Assembly (NCBI RefSeq): GCF_004339525.1
Contig: NZ_SMGE01000001.1
Coordinates: 5,146,001 to 5,210,000, forward strand
DNA length: 64,000 nt
From: Flavobacterium sp. 90
Lineage (GTDB): Bacteria > Bacteroidota > Bacteroidia > Flavobacteriales > Flavobacteriaceae
Direction of reading: 5' to 3'
Shown here: in pieces, positions 1 to 8,564 of the stretch
Numbering within the stretch: position 1 is the stretch's first letter
How the letters are laid out: each line of letters begins with the position of its first letter
Notes under the pieces: generated by a model
The model's input: only the letters and a program-made list of their open reading frames with translations
Databases searched by the model: none
What the model was told of the DNA's origin: nothing
Position numbers and translations under genes: made by a program

Positions 1-735
1 GATCAATATATACAAATTCAAAAAGATAGTTTCTATTTTATAAATCATCATTTAGGACATTATCCAAGTTTTGAATATAATCTGACTCAGATAGGAGACG
101 CTCTTGTTTTTTTATCTTTTTTAAGTGTTTTATTTGTTTATGCTCCAAAATTGTGGGAGGCTTTATTGTCAGGATTGTTGTTTTCTCTTTTGTTTTCTTG
201 CCCGCTTAAAAATCTATTTTCTGTACCAAGACCTGCAGCAACTTTTAATAATGATAGTTTTTTTATCGTTGGTAAAGCATTGTGCGGACACAATAGTCTG
301 CCATCAGGACATTCTATTGTAATTTTTACAGTACTTACAGTTTTATTCTATGCTTTTATGCCTCAGAAAATTAAAATGAAAATTCTGTGGTTTTTTGCCA
401 TCGTAATTATTGGATTGATTCTTGGTTTTACAAGAGTCGCTGTGGGAGCGCATTATCCTCTTGATGTTATTATAGGAGGAATTTTTGGATATATCTCAGG
501 ATTATCAGGTATTTTTATAAGCCGAAAATTTAGAATCTTTACTTGGATTGGCAATAAAAAAGCCTATCCGGTGTTTGTTGTGTTATTTTTGATTTGCGGT
601 ATTTGCCTGATCAACAAAATAATTAATGAAGATTTAATCATCTTTTATTTAGCATTTATTAGTTTAGCCGTTTCACTTTATAAAATTAGTATCGTTTCCC
701 TATATGAATTTACAGCCGTTTATGCCAAAAAGTAA
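1..735 (+). CDS. PAP2-family membrane phosphatase (5' partial), LpxE/LpxF-like
   Basis: The reading frame is open from the first base of the window, so the start lies upstream; the first in-frame start-like codon inside the window, a TTG at 151, is not a credible start. The three PAP2 signatures are visible: a K-x6-RP block (KNLFSVPRP), PSGHS, and an R-x5-H-x3-D block (RVAVGAHYPLDV). The rest is mostly hydrophobic, fitting a multi-pass inner-membrane enzyme with periplasmic active site. The family removes phosphate from lipids such as undecaprenyl pyrophosphate or lipid A. The gene overlaps the downstream phosphoethanolamine transferase by 32 bp, so the two are probably translated together; that context favours lipid A dephosphorylation (LpxE/LpxF-like) over undecaprenyl-PP recycling, but the substrate is inferred. 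Confidence 0.85.
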   Translation, partial: DQYIQIQKDSFYFINHHLGHYPSFEYNLTQIGDALVFLSFLSVLFVYAPKLWEALLSGLLFSLLFSCPLKNLFSVPRPAATFNNDSFFIVGKALCGHNSLPSGHSIVIFTVLTVLFYAFMPQKIKMKILWFFAIVIIGLILGFTRVAVGAHYPLDVIIGGIFGYISGLSGIFISRKFRIFTWIGNKKAYPVFVVLFLICGICLINKIINEDLIIFYLAFISLAVSLYKISIVSLYEFTAVYAKK

Positions 736-2242
736 CATAAAATTGACTCATTTTGTTTTATTGATGAGTATTTTAAATTTTGTGTTTTTTCATTTGCCTT
801 TTTACACCTATGTATTTAATAATATTGATTATAAAAGCTTAAGCGGTGTTATTCTGATTTTAAGCCTGGTAATTTTAATGTTGGTTTTAAACGCTTTTGT
901 TTTTTACCTGATATTTTCTCTCTCACGTTATCTTGGGAAATTTCTATTGGTTGTTTTCTTCCTGATCAATGCGGTTTCAGTTTACTTTGTTAATACTTAT
1001 AGTGTTATAATAGATGAAACTATGATTGGGAATATTCTTAATACCAATTATGAAGAATCCAGTAGTTTTTTCTCTTTTAAATTGATTTTATATCTGGTTT
1101 TTTTTGGCATACTTCCCAGTATTTACATCATTAAAGCCAATATAATAAATGTTGCTTTAAAGAAATTCTTAACCCTTTCTTCTCTGACTTTATTATTTAT
1201 TGTTGTTTTGGTATTTGCCAATGCAAGCAACTGGCTTTGGATTGATAAAAACTCCAAACAATTGGGAGGTCTTGCAATGCCTTGGTCATATTCAGTAAAT
1301 ACTTCGCTTTTTTATATTCATAAAGCTAAAAAGAACGAAAAAGAAATTTTATTGCCAAATGCTGTAATAAAGGATAATCAGAAATCAGTTGTGGTTTTAG
1401 TTATTGGAGAATCTGCCAGAAGTGAGAATTTTTCTCTTTATGGCTATAAGAAAAACACTAATCCGTTGCTTTCTAAAATACCGAATGTATTTCATTTTAA
1501 TGCTAATTCCTGTGCGACATATACAACTGCTGGTGTAAAATGTATCCTGGAACATACCAATTCTGATGAATTATATGAAATCTTGCCTAATTATCTTTAT
1601 AGAAATAACGTCGACGTTGTCTGGAGAACTTCAAATTGGGGAGAACCTCCGGTACATATCGAGAAATATCAAAACCGAGATGTTTTAAAGAAAGATTGTA
1701 AAGGCGAAGAATGTAATTATGATGAAGTTCTTCTAACAGGATTAAAAGAACAGATTTTGTCCAGTAAAAAGAATAAAATATTAATAGTTCTTCATACAAG
1801 TACAAGCCACGGACCAACTTATAGCAAGAAATATCCGCCATCGTTTGAGACTTTTAAACCGGTTTGTAATAGTGTTGAACTTGGAAAATGTTCTCGCGAA
1901 GAACTTTTGAACGCTTACGACAATACGATTGTTTACACAGATTATATTTTATCAAAAGTAATTGAAGACTTAAAGGAGTTAAAAGAGTATAAAAGTGCGA
2001 TGATTTTTGTTTCAGATCATGGAGAATCTTTAGGAGAAAAAAATCTGTATATGCATGGAGTGCCAATAAGTTTTGCGCCAAAAGAACAATACGAAATCCC
2101 TTTTATAGTTTGGGTTTCTGATAATTCAAAACAGCTCAAGCCTAATAAAACCGTTACTCAAAACCATGTTTTTCATAGTGTTTTAAATTTCTTAAACATA
2201 CAAAGTCCTGTTTATAAGGAGGAAATGAATATTTTTAAATAG
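704..2242 (+). CDS. Phosphoethanolamine transferase, EptA/sulfatase superfamily
   Basis: About 170 N-terminal residues form roughly five membrane segments; a periplasmic sulfatase-fold domain follows. The metal-binding block GESARSENFSLYGY starts near residue 235, the likely nucleophile is Thr272 in SCATYTTAG, and the C-terminal SDHGESLGE...MHG block matches the second metal/substrate site of EptA/MCR-type enzymes. Length (512 aa) is typical, slightly short. The family transfers phosphoethanolamine from phosphatidylethanolamine to lipid A phosphates. The start at 704 overlaps the PAP2 gene; an alternative ATG at 722 would shorten the overlap and leaves a normal N-terminus. A strong terminator follows at 2356. 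Family assignment is firm; lipid A as acceptor is inferred from family and neighbour. Confidence 0.87.
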   Translation: MNLQPFMPKSNIKLTHFVLLMSILNFVFFHLPFYTYVFNNIDYKSLSGVILILSLVILMLVLNAFVFYLIFSLSRYLGKFLLVVFFLINAVSVYFVNTYSVIIDETMIGNILNTNYEESSSFFSFKLILYLVFFGILPSIYIIKANIINVALKKFLTLSSLTLLFIVVLVFANASNWLWIDKNSKQLGGLAMPWSYSVNTSLFYIHKAKKNEKEILLPNAVIKDNQKSVVVLVIGESARSENFSLYGYKKNTNPLLSKIPNVFHFNANSCATYTTAGVKCILEHTNSDELYEILPNYLYRNNVDVVWRTSNWGEPPVHIEKYQNRDVLKKDCKGEECNYDEVLLTGLKEQILSSKKNKILIVLHTSTSHGPTYSKKYPPSFETFKPVCNSVELGKCSREELLNAYDNTIVYTDYILSKVIEDLKELKEYKSAMIFVSDHGESLGEKNLYMHGVPISFAPKEQYEIPFIVWVSDNSKQLKPNKTVTQNHVFHSVLNFLNIQSPVYKEEMNIFK

Positions 2243-2355
2243 CTTAATTAGATAAAGTTATTCTTTTTATTTAATAGAGTAGTATCGTTTAGCATCAAAT
2301 AAAAGATGAAAGCTTTGAAATAAAAAGAACAATTTTTCAAATATATTATAAGGTA

Positions 2356-2387
2356 AAGGCGCTAATTTTTAATAAAATTGGCGCCTT
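2356..2387 (+). terminator. Intrinsic terminator after the phosphoethanolamine transferase
   Basis: A 14-bp stem (AAGGCGCTAATTTT with AAAATTGGCGCCTT, one G:U pair) with a 4-nt loop is followed by a T-rich run on the plus strand. It lies between two convergent genes. Confidence 0.8.
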
Positions 2388-2419
2388 ATATTTTTTACGT
2401 TTTCTTCTGATAAATATAG

Positions 2420-2920
2420 CTATATATCGAAAGATTCATTAGTCAGAGTAAGTGCAATTCTGGCGCTTTTTATAAATTCGATTAATCCAAATTTCTTTAA
2501 TTCGGTAGTCAGATTATTGATTTCATCTTCTTGTCCTGTTGCTTCAAATACAGTAAAATCTTTTTCTATTAATATAAATCTGGCGCTATATTTTTTAAGC
2601 AAATGATTTATATGTTCTTCGTTGATAAAACTGGAAGTCGTTACTTTAAATAATCCCATTTGTTTCCATGCGATTTCTTCATTTGTACTGAAATAGCATT
2701 TATAAACTTCGATGATTTTTTCGATTTGAAGCGCAATATTTCTGGCGATTTCAAAAGTTTCATTTATAACGAGCGTACATCTGTACATTTTGTCAATTTC
2801 GCAAGTAGAGATATTGAGGCTTTTGATATTGATTTGTTTTCGCGTAAGCATAATGGTTATTTTATTGAGTAATCCCATTTGATCTTCGGTGTAGGCTGTT
2901 AAAGTATATTCTTGTTTCAT
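2420..2920 (-). CDS. ilvN: Acetolactate synthase small (regulatory) subunit-like ACT protein, orphan
   Basis: 166 aa, the usual length of IlvN/IlvH. An N-terminal ACT domain (about residues 5-75, starting YTLTAYTEDQMGLLNKI) is followed by the second regulatory domain, ending in LIEFIKSARIALT, which matches the conserved end of the small subunit. The family binds valine, leucine or isoleucine and controls the catalytic subunit of acetohydroxyacid synthase. No ilvB, ilvC or ilvD is adjacent: the gene is alone between a convergent transferase gene and a leader region. That leader carries two Ile-rich leader peptides and two terminators, which ties the gene to branched-chain amino acid supply independently of homology. 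It could complement a catalytic subunit elsewhere, or act as a separate regulatory ACT protein. Confidence 0.85.
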   Translation of the reverse strand: MKQEYTLTAYTEDQMGLLNKITIMLTRKQINIKSLNISTCEIDKMYRCTLVINETFEIARNIALQIEKIIEVYKCYFSTNEEIAWKQMGLFKVTTSSFINEEHINHLLKKYSARFILIEKDFTVFEATGQEDEINNLTTELKKFGLIEFIKSARIALTLTNESFDI

Positions 2921-2979
2921 TTGAAAAGTGTGTCTGAATTGTTTGAATTATTAGTAGTTAGTGTTTTCCGGAAATAAAA

Positions 2980-3011
2980 AAACCTTTCTCATTTATGACT
3001 GAGAAAGGTTT
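2980..3011 (-). terminator. Attenuator terminator 2 of the ilvN leader
   Basis: Perfect 11-bp inverted repeat (AAACCTTTCTC with GAGAAAGGTTT) around a 10-nt loop. On the minus strand it is followed by a T-run. It lies 26 bp after the stop of leader peptide 2 and about 60 bp before the ilvN start, so it would stop transcription before ilvN unless an alternative fold forms. Confidence 0.8.
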
Positions 3012-3037
3012 TTATTATACAATAGAATCCTGCCTCG

Positions 3038-3094
3038 TCATAAAAGACGAATAATGATAATTGCGATAATGATAATTTGTACTGAATTTTTCAT
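3038..3094 (-). CDS. Ile-rich leader peptide 2 of the ilvN attenuator
   Basis: Reads MKNSVQIIIIAIIIIRLL and stop: 18 residues with eight isoleucines in two runs of four. Ribosome stalling at the Ile codons when charged tRNA-Ile is scarce is the classical way such a leader prevents formation of the terminator that follows (2980-3011). The same MKN start and terminal Ile-run-Arg pattern appear in leader peptide 1, so the two probably arose by duplication. Confidence 0.75.
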   Translation of the reverse strand: MKNSVQIIIIAIIIIRLL

Positions 3095-3111
3095 GTGTAT
3101 TTTAAATAAAA

Positions 3112-3134
3112 AAACCTCCCAAAGAGGGAGGTTT
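3112..3134 (-). terminator. Attenuator terminator 1 of the ilvN leader
   Basis: Perfect 9-bp inverted repeat (AAACCTCCC with GGGAGGTTT), 5-nt loop, followed on the minus strand by a T-rich run. It sits between the two leader peptides, so RNA polymerase must pass this one first. Confidence 0.8.
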
Positions 3135-3176
3135 CAAATTGTATCTGTGTACTTATTTATATAACATCCCTGACCA

Positions 3177-3230
3177 TTATCTAATGATAATAATGCTGCT
3201 AATAATAGTGATGTTAATTAAGTTTTTCAT
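3177..3230 (-). CDS. Ile-rich leader peptide 1 of the ilvN attenuator
   Basis: Reads MKNLINITIISSIIIIR and stop: 17 residues with eight isoleucines, the last four consecutive. The stop is 43 bp before terminator 1. A TACATTTG box lies 21 bp upstream of the start, giving a very short 5' leader. Amino-acid content, position and the following terminator identify it as a sensing peptide rather than a random small reading frame. Confidence 0.75.
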   Translation of the reverse strand: MKNLINITIISSIIIIR

Positions 3231-3250
3231 TTTGTATTTCTGATGTGCGA

Positions 3251-3258
3251 CAAATGTA
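3251..3258 (-). promoter_or_regulatory. Candidate -7 box (TACATTTG) for the ilvN attenuator transcript
   Basis: Exact match to the Bacteroidota -7 consensus TAnnTTTG on the minus strand, 21 bp upstream of leader peptide 1. No clear -33 TTG is seen. Confidence 0.5.
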
Positions 3259-3671
3259 TTGATTTTTATAATGCTAAAGAAAGTTTTTTTTCAAAACTAT
3301 TTCCCTTAGGTTCTGTAAATTATCGGCAGTAGTAGAGTAGGTATTCCTTAAAATTGCTTTATATTATTCTATTCTTCCGGATTCTTATTATTCTTTTAAG
3401 CAAGAAGAAATAGTCTTTTATTTGAGGCGATTTACTTCAAATACAAATACTTCTTTAAAGACGATATTTTATAAATATATACTTACACAGATCTCTATAA
3501 TAGAATTTCAACCGGAGTTCTTAATCCTGCTTTACGAATTGCTTTTTCGCCCTGATTTCGGGTGTTTTCTTCTTGTTTTATGAATAAAAAAGTATATAAC
3601 TTAAAATTAATATATTTTTTATACGGTATGTTTATTTAATTATGAAATATGTTGTGTTTTGTTTAATAAAC
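3259..3671. other. Intergenic region without a recognised gene
   Basis: A+T-rich sequence between the minus-strand ilvN promoter and the plus-strand SusC promoter. No convincing reading frame, RNA gene or repeat element seen. Confidence 0.5.
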
Positions 3672-3760
3672 GGATAAGATAGTATTAATATGTGTTAATA
3701 TCAGCTTTTTTGTTAACTCATATTTAACATAGTTTTACAAGTGTAAAATTAACACTAAAT
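3672..3760 (+). promoter_or_regulatory. SusC promoter region 1: shared TATTAA-N6-TTAATA element
   Basis: A 30-bp block (3672-3701) contains the inverted repeat TATTAA-TATGTG-TTAATA (3683-3700). The block recurs at 10617-10646, 25503-25532 and 41777-41806, in each case 50-125 bp upstream of a gene of this locus. Downstream, TTAACTCA, TTTAACATA and TTTTACAAGTGT are conserved with the second SusC promoter, and TAGTTTTA is a 7-of-8 match to a TAnnTTTG -7 box. Interpreted as operator plus promoter; the binding protein is unknown. Confidence 0.6.
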
Positions 3761-3825
3761 AAAATTACCTGTCATTTTATAGGTCTTATGAAATTTAGGT
3801 TGCATACTAAAATCCATTATATCTT

Positions 3826-6800
3826 ATGAAGAAAAAAGTAAAAAGTAAAAATGTAAAACTATCAAAAATAGTTTTACTCCTATGTTTAATGTCGCTTTTT
3901 AAAGTTAGTAGTATTAGGGCAGAAACAATTAATTTATCATTTGAACAAAGTCAGGATAGAACTGTAAAAGGTAAAGTCGTTGATGAAATTGGAACGCCTT
4001 TACCCGGAGTTAATGTTATTGTAAAAGGCACTTCCAAGGGAACTGTAACTGATAAAAATGGAGAATTCAGTATCGATTTACCGGAAAAAAAAGATGTATT
4101 GGTATTTACATTTATCAGTATGAAAGATCAGGAAGTTATTGTTAATGGTAAAAATGATATTACTGTTGTAATGACAGATCAATCAGAATCACTAAAAGAA
4201 GTCGTACTTATTGGTTATCAAAGTGTACAAAAGAAAACGGTTACAGGCGCTATGACTACTGTAAAAAGCAAGGATATTGAGAATGTTCCTTATGCGTCTA
4301 TAGATCAGATATTGGCTGGTAAAGTAGCCGGACTTACTTCATTAAGTACATCTGGTGAGCCTGGAGCAAGAACAGTAACCAACATTAGAGGATCAAATAG
4401 TGTGGGTTTGGGAGGCGTTAGTTACCCGCTTTATGTGGTTGATGGAATAATTTATGACATAAACGATATGCCAAGTTCTTACGGAAATAATCCGCTGGCG
4501 TCATTGAATCCTAACGAAATCGAATCTGTAGATGTTCTTAAAGATGCTTCGGCTTCTGCGATTTATGGTTCAAGAGGAGCAAATGGAGTTATTTTAATCA
4601 AAACAAAACAAGGATCTAAAAATCAAAGACCAACATTTAGAGTTAATGCTTATACGGGTATTGGTTTAAAACCTTCTTTGAGAAAAGTAACTGTCGGGAG
4701 AATGGAGCGTCAATTAAAGTTGGACGCTATTCGAAGAAACTTCAAAGATATGGATCAAAATTTTCATATGGCTTTGACGGATAGTTTAAATGTGTCCTTT
4801 AATAATAATACGGACTGGCAGGATCTTTTTATTCAAAATGCCAGAATTAGTAATGTTGACGCAAGTGTTAGTGGAGCTTTTGGAAAAAACCAGTATAAAG
4901 TTTCTCTGGGATATTATAATGAAACAGGCGTAATTATTGGTTATCAGCTTAAGAGGTTTTCGCCTACAATGTTTTTGTCTTTAAATCTTACAGACAAAAT
5001 CAACTTTACAATAAACATGATGCCATCTTACATGGATACCAATCATGGATTTGGAAATGGAGAAACATTTCCGTTTGGAACCTGGGGATTTCCGAGTTCT
5101 TTCTGGGGCATTTCAGATAAACAAAAAAAGCAGTATCAAGGTCAGGCAGGAAATCTGGACGAAGACAAGAGAATTGGACTTTTGGCCAATACAAGGCTGA
5201 ATATTAATTTTACAAAAGACTTATTATTCACGAGTTCGTTTTCTTATAATTTCTTCGAAAACAGAAGAGATCAATTCCAAAGTTCACAAATTTATGCGAC
5301 AGATAAAGATGCCGCAGTAAGTGAGCATTATGCAACTAATATCAATGAGCTTGAGAATTATTTAACCTATACAAAAAGCTTTAATGAACGTCATAATTTT
5401 TCGGCCATATTAGGACAGCAAATATCTGAACAGGATAATAAAAGTTCTTATTTGCGTGGACAAGGTGTTTTAGGAAGTACTGTTTTTGATATTTCTCCCG
5501 GACCGGATTTGAGTGGTAATTCTTATATGGAAACAAAGAAACGAATGGGAATCTTTGGCCGTTTTAGTTATGATTATAAAGAGAAATACTTATTCTCGAG
5601 CAGTTATAGAAGAGATGGATCGTCACGTTATAATACAGATAAGCGTTGGACCACTTTTTATTCAGTAGCAGGAGGTTGGCTTGCCTCAGAAGAAACTTTT
5701 TTTAAACCGGTAAAAGATGTTGTTAATTTCTTGAAATTCAGAGGAAGTTACGGAGTTACCGGTAATGATCCCGCAAGTTATTATGCCCAATATAATATCT
5801 ATACCGGAAACGCCAGTTATGATAATTCTTCTTTTGGGATAAACAATCCTGCTGTGGCAACTACCTATAATGGAGTTCCAACCGTATCACAAAATTATGG
5901 AGGTTTTGCAGGATCAAAAGATATAACCTGGGAAAAATATCCACAAGTGAATTTTGGTATTGACCTTAATATGTTTAACAACAGAATACAAATCAATGCC
6001 GATTGGTATGCACGTGATTCCAAGGATATTTTCTATACTAATTTAGTAGCGCCGGCAACATCTGGATATGGTTTTTACAGTGGTAATGCTGTAGATATTC
6101 GAAATACCGGTTATGAGTTTACAGTTTCTACAGTGAACTTAGGAAACAATTCTACTTTTAAATGGAACACGTCTTTTAATATTGCTTTCAATGATAATTA
6201 TGTAACGAGATTGCCAGATGGTGGTAAAGATCTTACAGTTGGAGAACCTTGGCTGCAATATACATTGACTGAGGGAATGCCATTATTCAATTACAGAGTT
6301 TGGGATGTTAAAGGAGTTTATTCATCAGATTCCGATGTACCTACGGATCCTTTAACGGGGCAAAAAATGAAATTTTATGGAGAAACTATAAAAGTTGGAG
6401 ATCCAAAATATGTAGATCAAAACGGGGATTATATAATTGATAACCTGGACAAAAAATATGCAGGAAGTCCAAATCCAAAAGCAACTGGAGGTATTATTAA
6501 TGATTTTCGTTACAAGAATTGGTCAATGTCTATATTCTGCAACTTTGTTTATGGACGTAAAATATGGAATGGATATGTTTCGGACAGACTTAACGGATCA
6601 AAATCTGCAGCTCCTTGGTCAGATTGGGGTTCTCGCGCAACGGTTGGTACCATTCAGGATATAAATTATTATCAAGGACCTGGCGATACTACAGCCGAGT
6701 TTGGAACCTTGTTTACTAACTACAGTAATGTGGACCGTTTTCATATTGCCAATTCTCAATTTATTGAAGACGGAAGTTTTTTTAGAATAAAAAATATCAG

Positions 6801-7002
6801 ATTAGGGTATGCAGTTCCCGAAAATTTTGGAAAAAAAATAGGATTAAGCGCATTGCAATTTTATGCTATGGCAGATAATGTTGCTTTGTTTACAAAATCT
6901 ACTTTGCCAGATCCTGAAGCTGTTGGAGCAGATGGATTTACTACAGGAAACAATTATCCATTGGCAATTAAATTCACTCTTGGATTATCAGCAACATTCT
7001 AA
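3826..7002 (+). CDS. SusC-like TonB-dependent outer-membrane transporter
   Basis: 1058 aa. Signal peptide to about residue 32, then the carboxypeptidase-D regulatory-like domain typical of SusC (about 45-125, starting TVKGKVVDEIGTPLPGVNV), a TonB plug (about 140-255, with VLKDASASAIYGSRGANGVI) and a C-terminal beta-barrel ending in an aromatic-rich strand (ALKFTLGLSATF-type end). It imports the products of surface digestion together with its SusD partner, 18 bp downstream. The CarbopepD domain plus the plug signature define the SusC branch. Ligand cannot be read from sequence; the surrounding arabinofuranosidases, peptidases and hydroxyproline genes suggest glycopeptides or arabino-oligosaccharides. 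Transcription probably starts at the shared-operator promoter at 3672. Confidence 0.95.
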   Translation: MKKKVKSKNVKLSKIVLLLCLMSLFKVSSIRAETINLSFEQSQDRTVKGKVVDEIGTPLPGVNVIVKGTSKGTVTDKNGEFSIDLPEKKDVLVFTFISMKDQEVIVNGKNDITVVMTDQSESLKEVVLIGYQSVQKKTVTGAMTTVKSKDIENVPYASIDQILAGKVAGLTSLSTSGEPGARTVTNIRGSNSVGLGGVSYPLYVVDGIIYDINDMPSSYGNNPLASLNPNEIESVDVLKDASASAIYGSRGANGVILIKTKQGSKNQRPTFRVNAYTGIGLKPSLRKVTVGRMERQLKLDAIRRNFKDMDQNFHMALTDSLNVSFNNNTDWQDLFIQNARISNVDASVSGAFGKNQYKVSLGYYNETGVIIGYQLKRFSPTMFLSLNLTDKINFTINMMPSYMDTNHGFGNGETFPFGTWGFPSSFWGISDKQKKQYQGQAGNLDEDKRIGLLANTRLNINFTKDLLFTSSFSYNFFENRRDQFQSSQIYATDKDAAVSEHYATNINELENYLTYTKSFNERHNFSAILGQQISEQDNKSSYLRGQGVLGSTVFDISPGPDLSGNSYMETKKRMGIFGRFSYDYKEKYLFSSSYRRDGSSRYNTDKRWTTFYSVAGGWLASEETFFKPVKDVVNFLKFRGSYGVTGNDPASYYAQYNIYTGNASYDNSSFGINNPAVATTYNGVPTVSQNYGGFAGSKDITWEKYPQVNFGIDLNMFNNRIQINADWYARDSKDIFYTNLVAPATSGYGFYSGNAVDIRNTGYEFTVSTVNLGNNSTFKWNTSFNIAFNDNYVTRLPDGGKDLTVGEPWLQYTLTEGMPLFNYRVWDVKGVYSSDSDVPTDPLTGQKMKFYGETIKVGDPKYVDQNGDYIIDNLDKKYAGSPNPKATGGIINDFRYKNWSMSIFCNFVYGRKIWNGYVSDRLNGSKSAAPWSDWGSRATVGTIQDINYYQGPGDTTAEFGTLFTNYSNVDRFHIANSQFIEDGSFFRIKNIRLGYAVPENFGKKIGLSALQFYAMADNVALFTKSTLPDPEAVGADGFTTGNNYPLAIKFTLGLSATF

Positions 7003-7020
7003 AAAACAAAAACGAAAAAG

Positions 7021-8535
7021 ATGAAAACAACCTATAAAATTAAATATATACAACAAGTGCTTGCTGTTTGTCTTGTTGTTGTATCCTTGAATTCCTGCTC
7101 TGATTATTTGGATGAAAAACCAATAAGTCAGCCTTCTAATGTAACTTTTTGGAGAAATAGCAATGATGCTAATTCTGCCGTTGCAGGAGGTTATGCACAA
7201 TTGCGAAAAGCGTTAAACTCAGGATTATCATATTATGCTCACGGAGATCTTGGAACCGATGTTTTTTCTACGGAAAGAGAACTTCGATCTGATTTTACAG
7301 ATATCATGAAATTCAAATTGGGAATATCAGTTCCTTTAACAGAAACCTGGAAACCCATGTATAAGGTTAGGGATTTCTCGATTTTTTATGCAGCGATAAA
7401 ACAAGCCGATTTATGCCTTAAGCATATTCCGGAAATTCCAAAAGATGAGTTTACAGACTACGATGCACAGTACAATCAATATATTGGAGAAGCCTATTTT
7501 ATAAGAGCGTTTTCTTATTTTTATATGGCTCGTGTTTGGGGGAATGTTCCAATTGTTGATGGTTCAGATCCTGATATTGTTGATACCAAAAATTATAAAC
7601 GAGAAGATGTGGCAAAAGTACTTCTTAAAGCTACTGAAGATTGTCAGTCTGCAATCAAAAATCTTTCATGGAATTACAGCACAGATACTGATAGAGTAGT
7701 TAGAGCAAATGCCGGAGCTGCTTATGCATTACTTGCTCATATTTATGCGTGGTCGGGTAATTATAGTGCCTGCGAAACTGCTGCTGCAAAAATTATCGAT
7801 AGTAATTTTTATACCTATGTAGATCGTAACAATTACATGAATGTTTTTGCTGGTCAATCTTCAGAATCTATATTTGAAATTGCTCAAAATTCTCAAAGCG
7901 AAGCACAAGCAGGAGATCGTCAAAGTCTTACCAATTACTTACTTAGAGGAGAATATTTAAAAACACGTTTGAACGAAAAAGAAACAGTTTGGCAATATGA
8001 TCTTACTACGCTAAAGCAAACTTTCTTTAACGATGCAAATGATTTAAGAAGAACCAAAGGTTTTGCAGAATTTTCAAGCGATTGGCCCATTTTACTTAAA
8101 TATTCTAAAGTTACTTACACAAGTCCTACATCGCCTTTGAGTATCAATAACATCTTAATTTTTCGTTTGGCTGATATTGCTTTATTGCAAGCAGAAGCTC
8201 AGGCTGCACAAAATAAATTTGATCAGGCAAGAGCAACATTAAACCGTATTCGGAAAATGGCTGGTTTAGAAGATTCAACTGCAAGCGATGATAAATTATT
8301 TGAAGCAGTTATCGAAGAACGCGGTAGAGAATTGTTTATGGAAGGGCATCGTTTTTATGATTTAGTGCGATTAGCGCGTGCCAAAAAGATATACAAATTT
8401 GGAGATTCAAGTTCTAATAAAATAACAGCAAGTCAGTTTGTGAGCGGAAAAAGTTATTGGCCAATACAACCTACATTATTAGAGACCAATATATTGTTTA
8501 CGCAAACTGAATATTGGAAATCTGAAGCACAATAA
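7021..8535 (+). CDS. SusD/RagB-family surface glycan-binding lipoprotein
   Basis: 504 aa. Lipobox with lipid-anchor Cys26 (SLNSC), followed by the acidic SDYLDEKP start seen in SusD proteins. TPR-type helices (for example QYIGEAYFIRAFSYFYMARVWG) and the C-terminal ERGRELFMEGHRFYDLVR signature are clear. SusD proteins sit as a lid on the SusC barrel at the cell surface and hold the ligand. Directly downstream of SusC in the same operon. Confidence 0.95.
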   Translation: MKTTYKIKYIQQVLAVCLVVVSLNSCSDYLDEKPISQPSNVTFWRNSNDANSAVAGGYAQLRKALNSGLSYYAHGDLGTDVFSTERELRSDFTDIMKFKLGISVPLTETWKPMYKVRDFSIFYAAIKQADLCLKHIPEIPKDEFTDYDAQYNQYIGEAYFIRAFSYFYMARVWGNVPIVDGSDPDIVDTKNYKREDVAKVLLKATEDCQSAIKNLSWNYSTDTDRVVRANAGAAYALLAHIYAWSGNYSACETAAAKIIDSNFYTYVDRNNYMNVFAGQSSESIFEIAQNSQSEAQAGDRQSLTNYLLRGEYLKTRLNEKETVWQYDLTTLKQTFFNDANDLRRTKGFAEFSSDWPILLKYSKVTYTSPTSPLSINNILIFRLADIALLQAEAQAAQNKFDQARATLNRIRKMAGLEDSTASDDKLFEAVIEERGRELFMEGHRFYDLVRLARAKKIYKFGDSSSNKITASQFVSGKSYWPIQPTLLETNILFTQTEYWKSEAQ

Positions 8536-8564
8536 TTTATAATAAATATATAAAAACTACAACT

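Noticed and set aside
3259..3671. Possible small RNA or riboswitch between ilvN and SusC
   Set aside because: No stable multi-stem fold or terminator could be seen by eye; only A+T-rich sequence.
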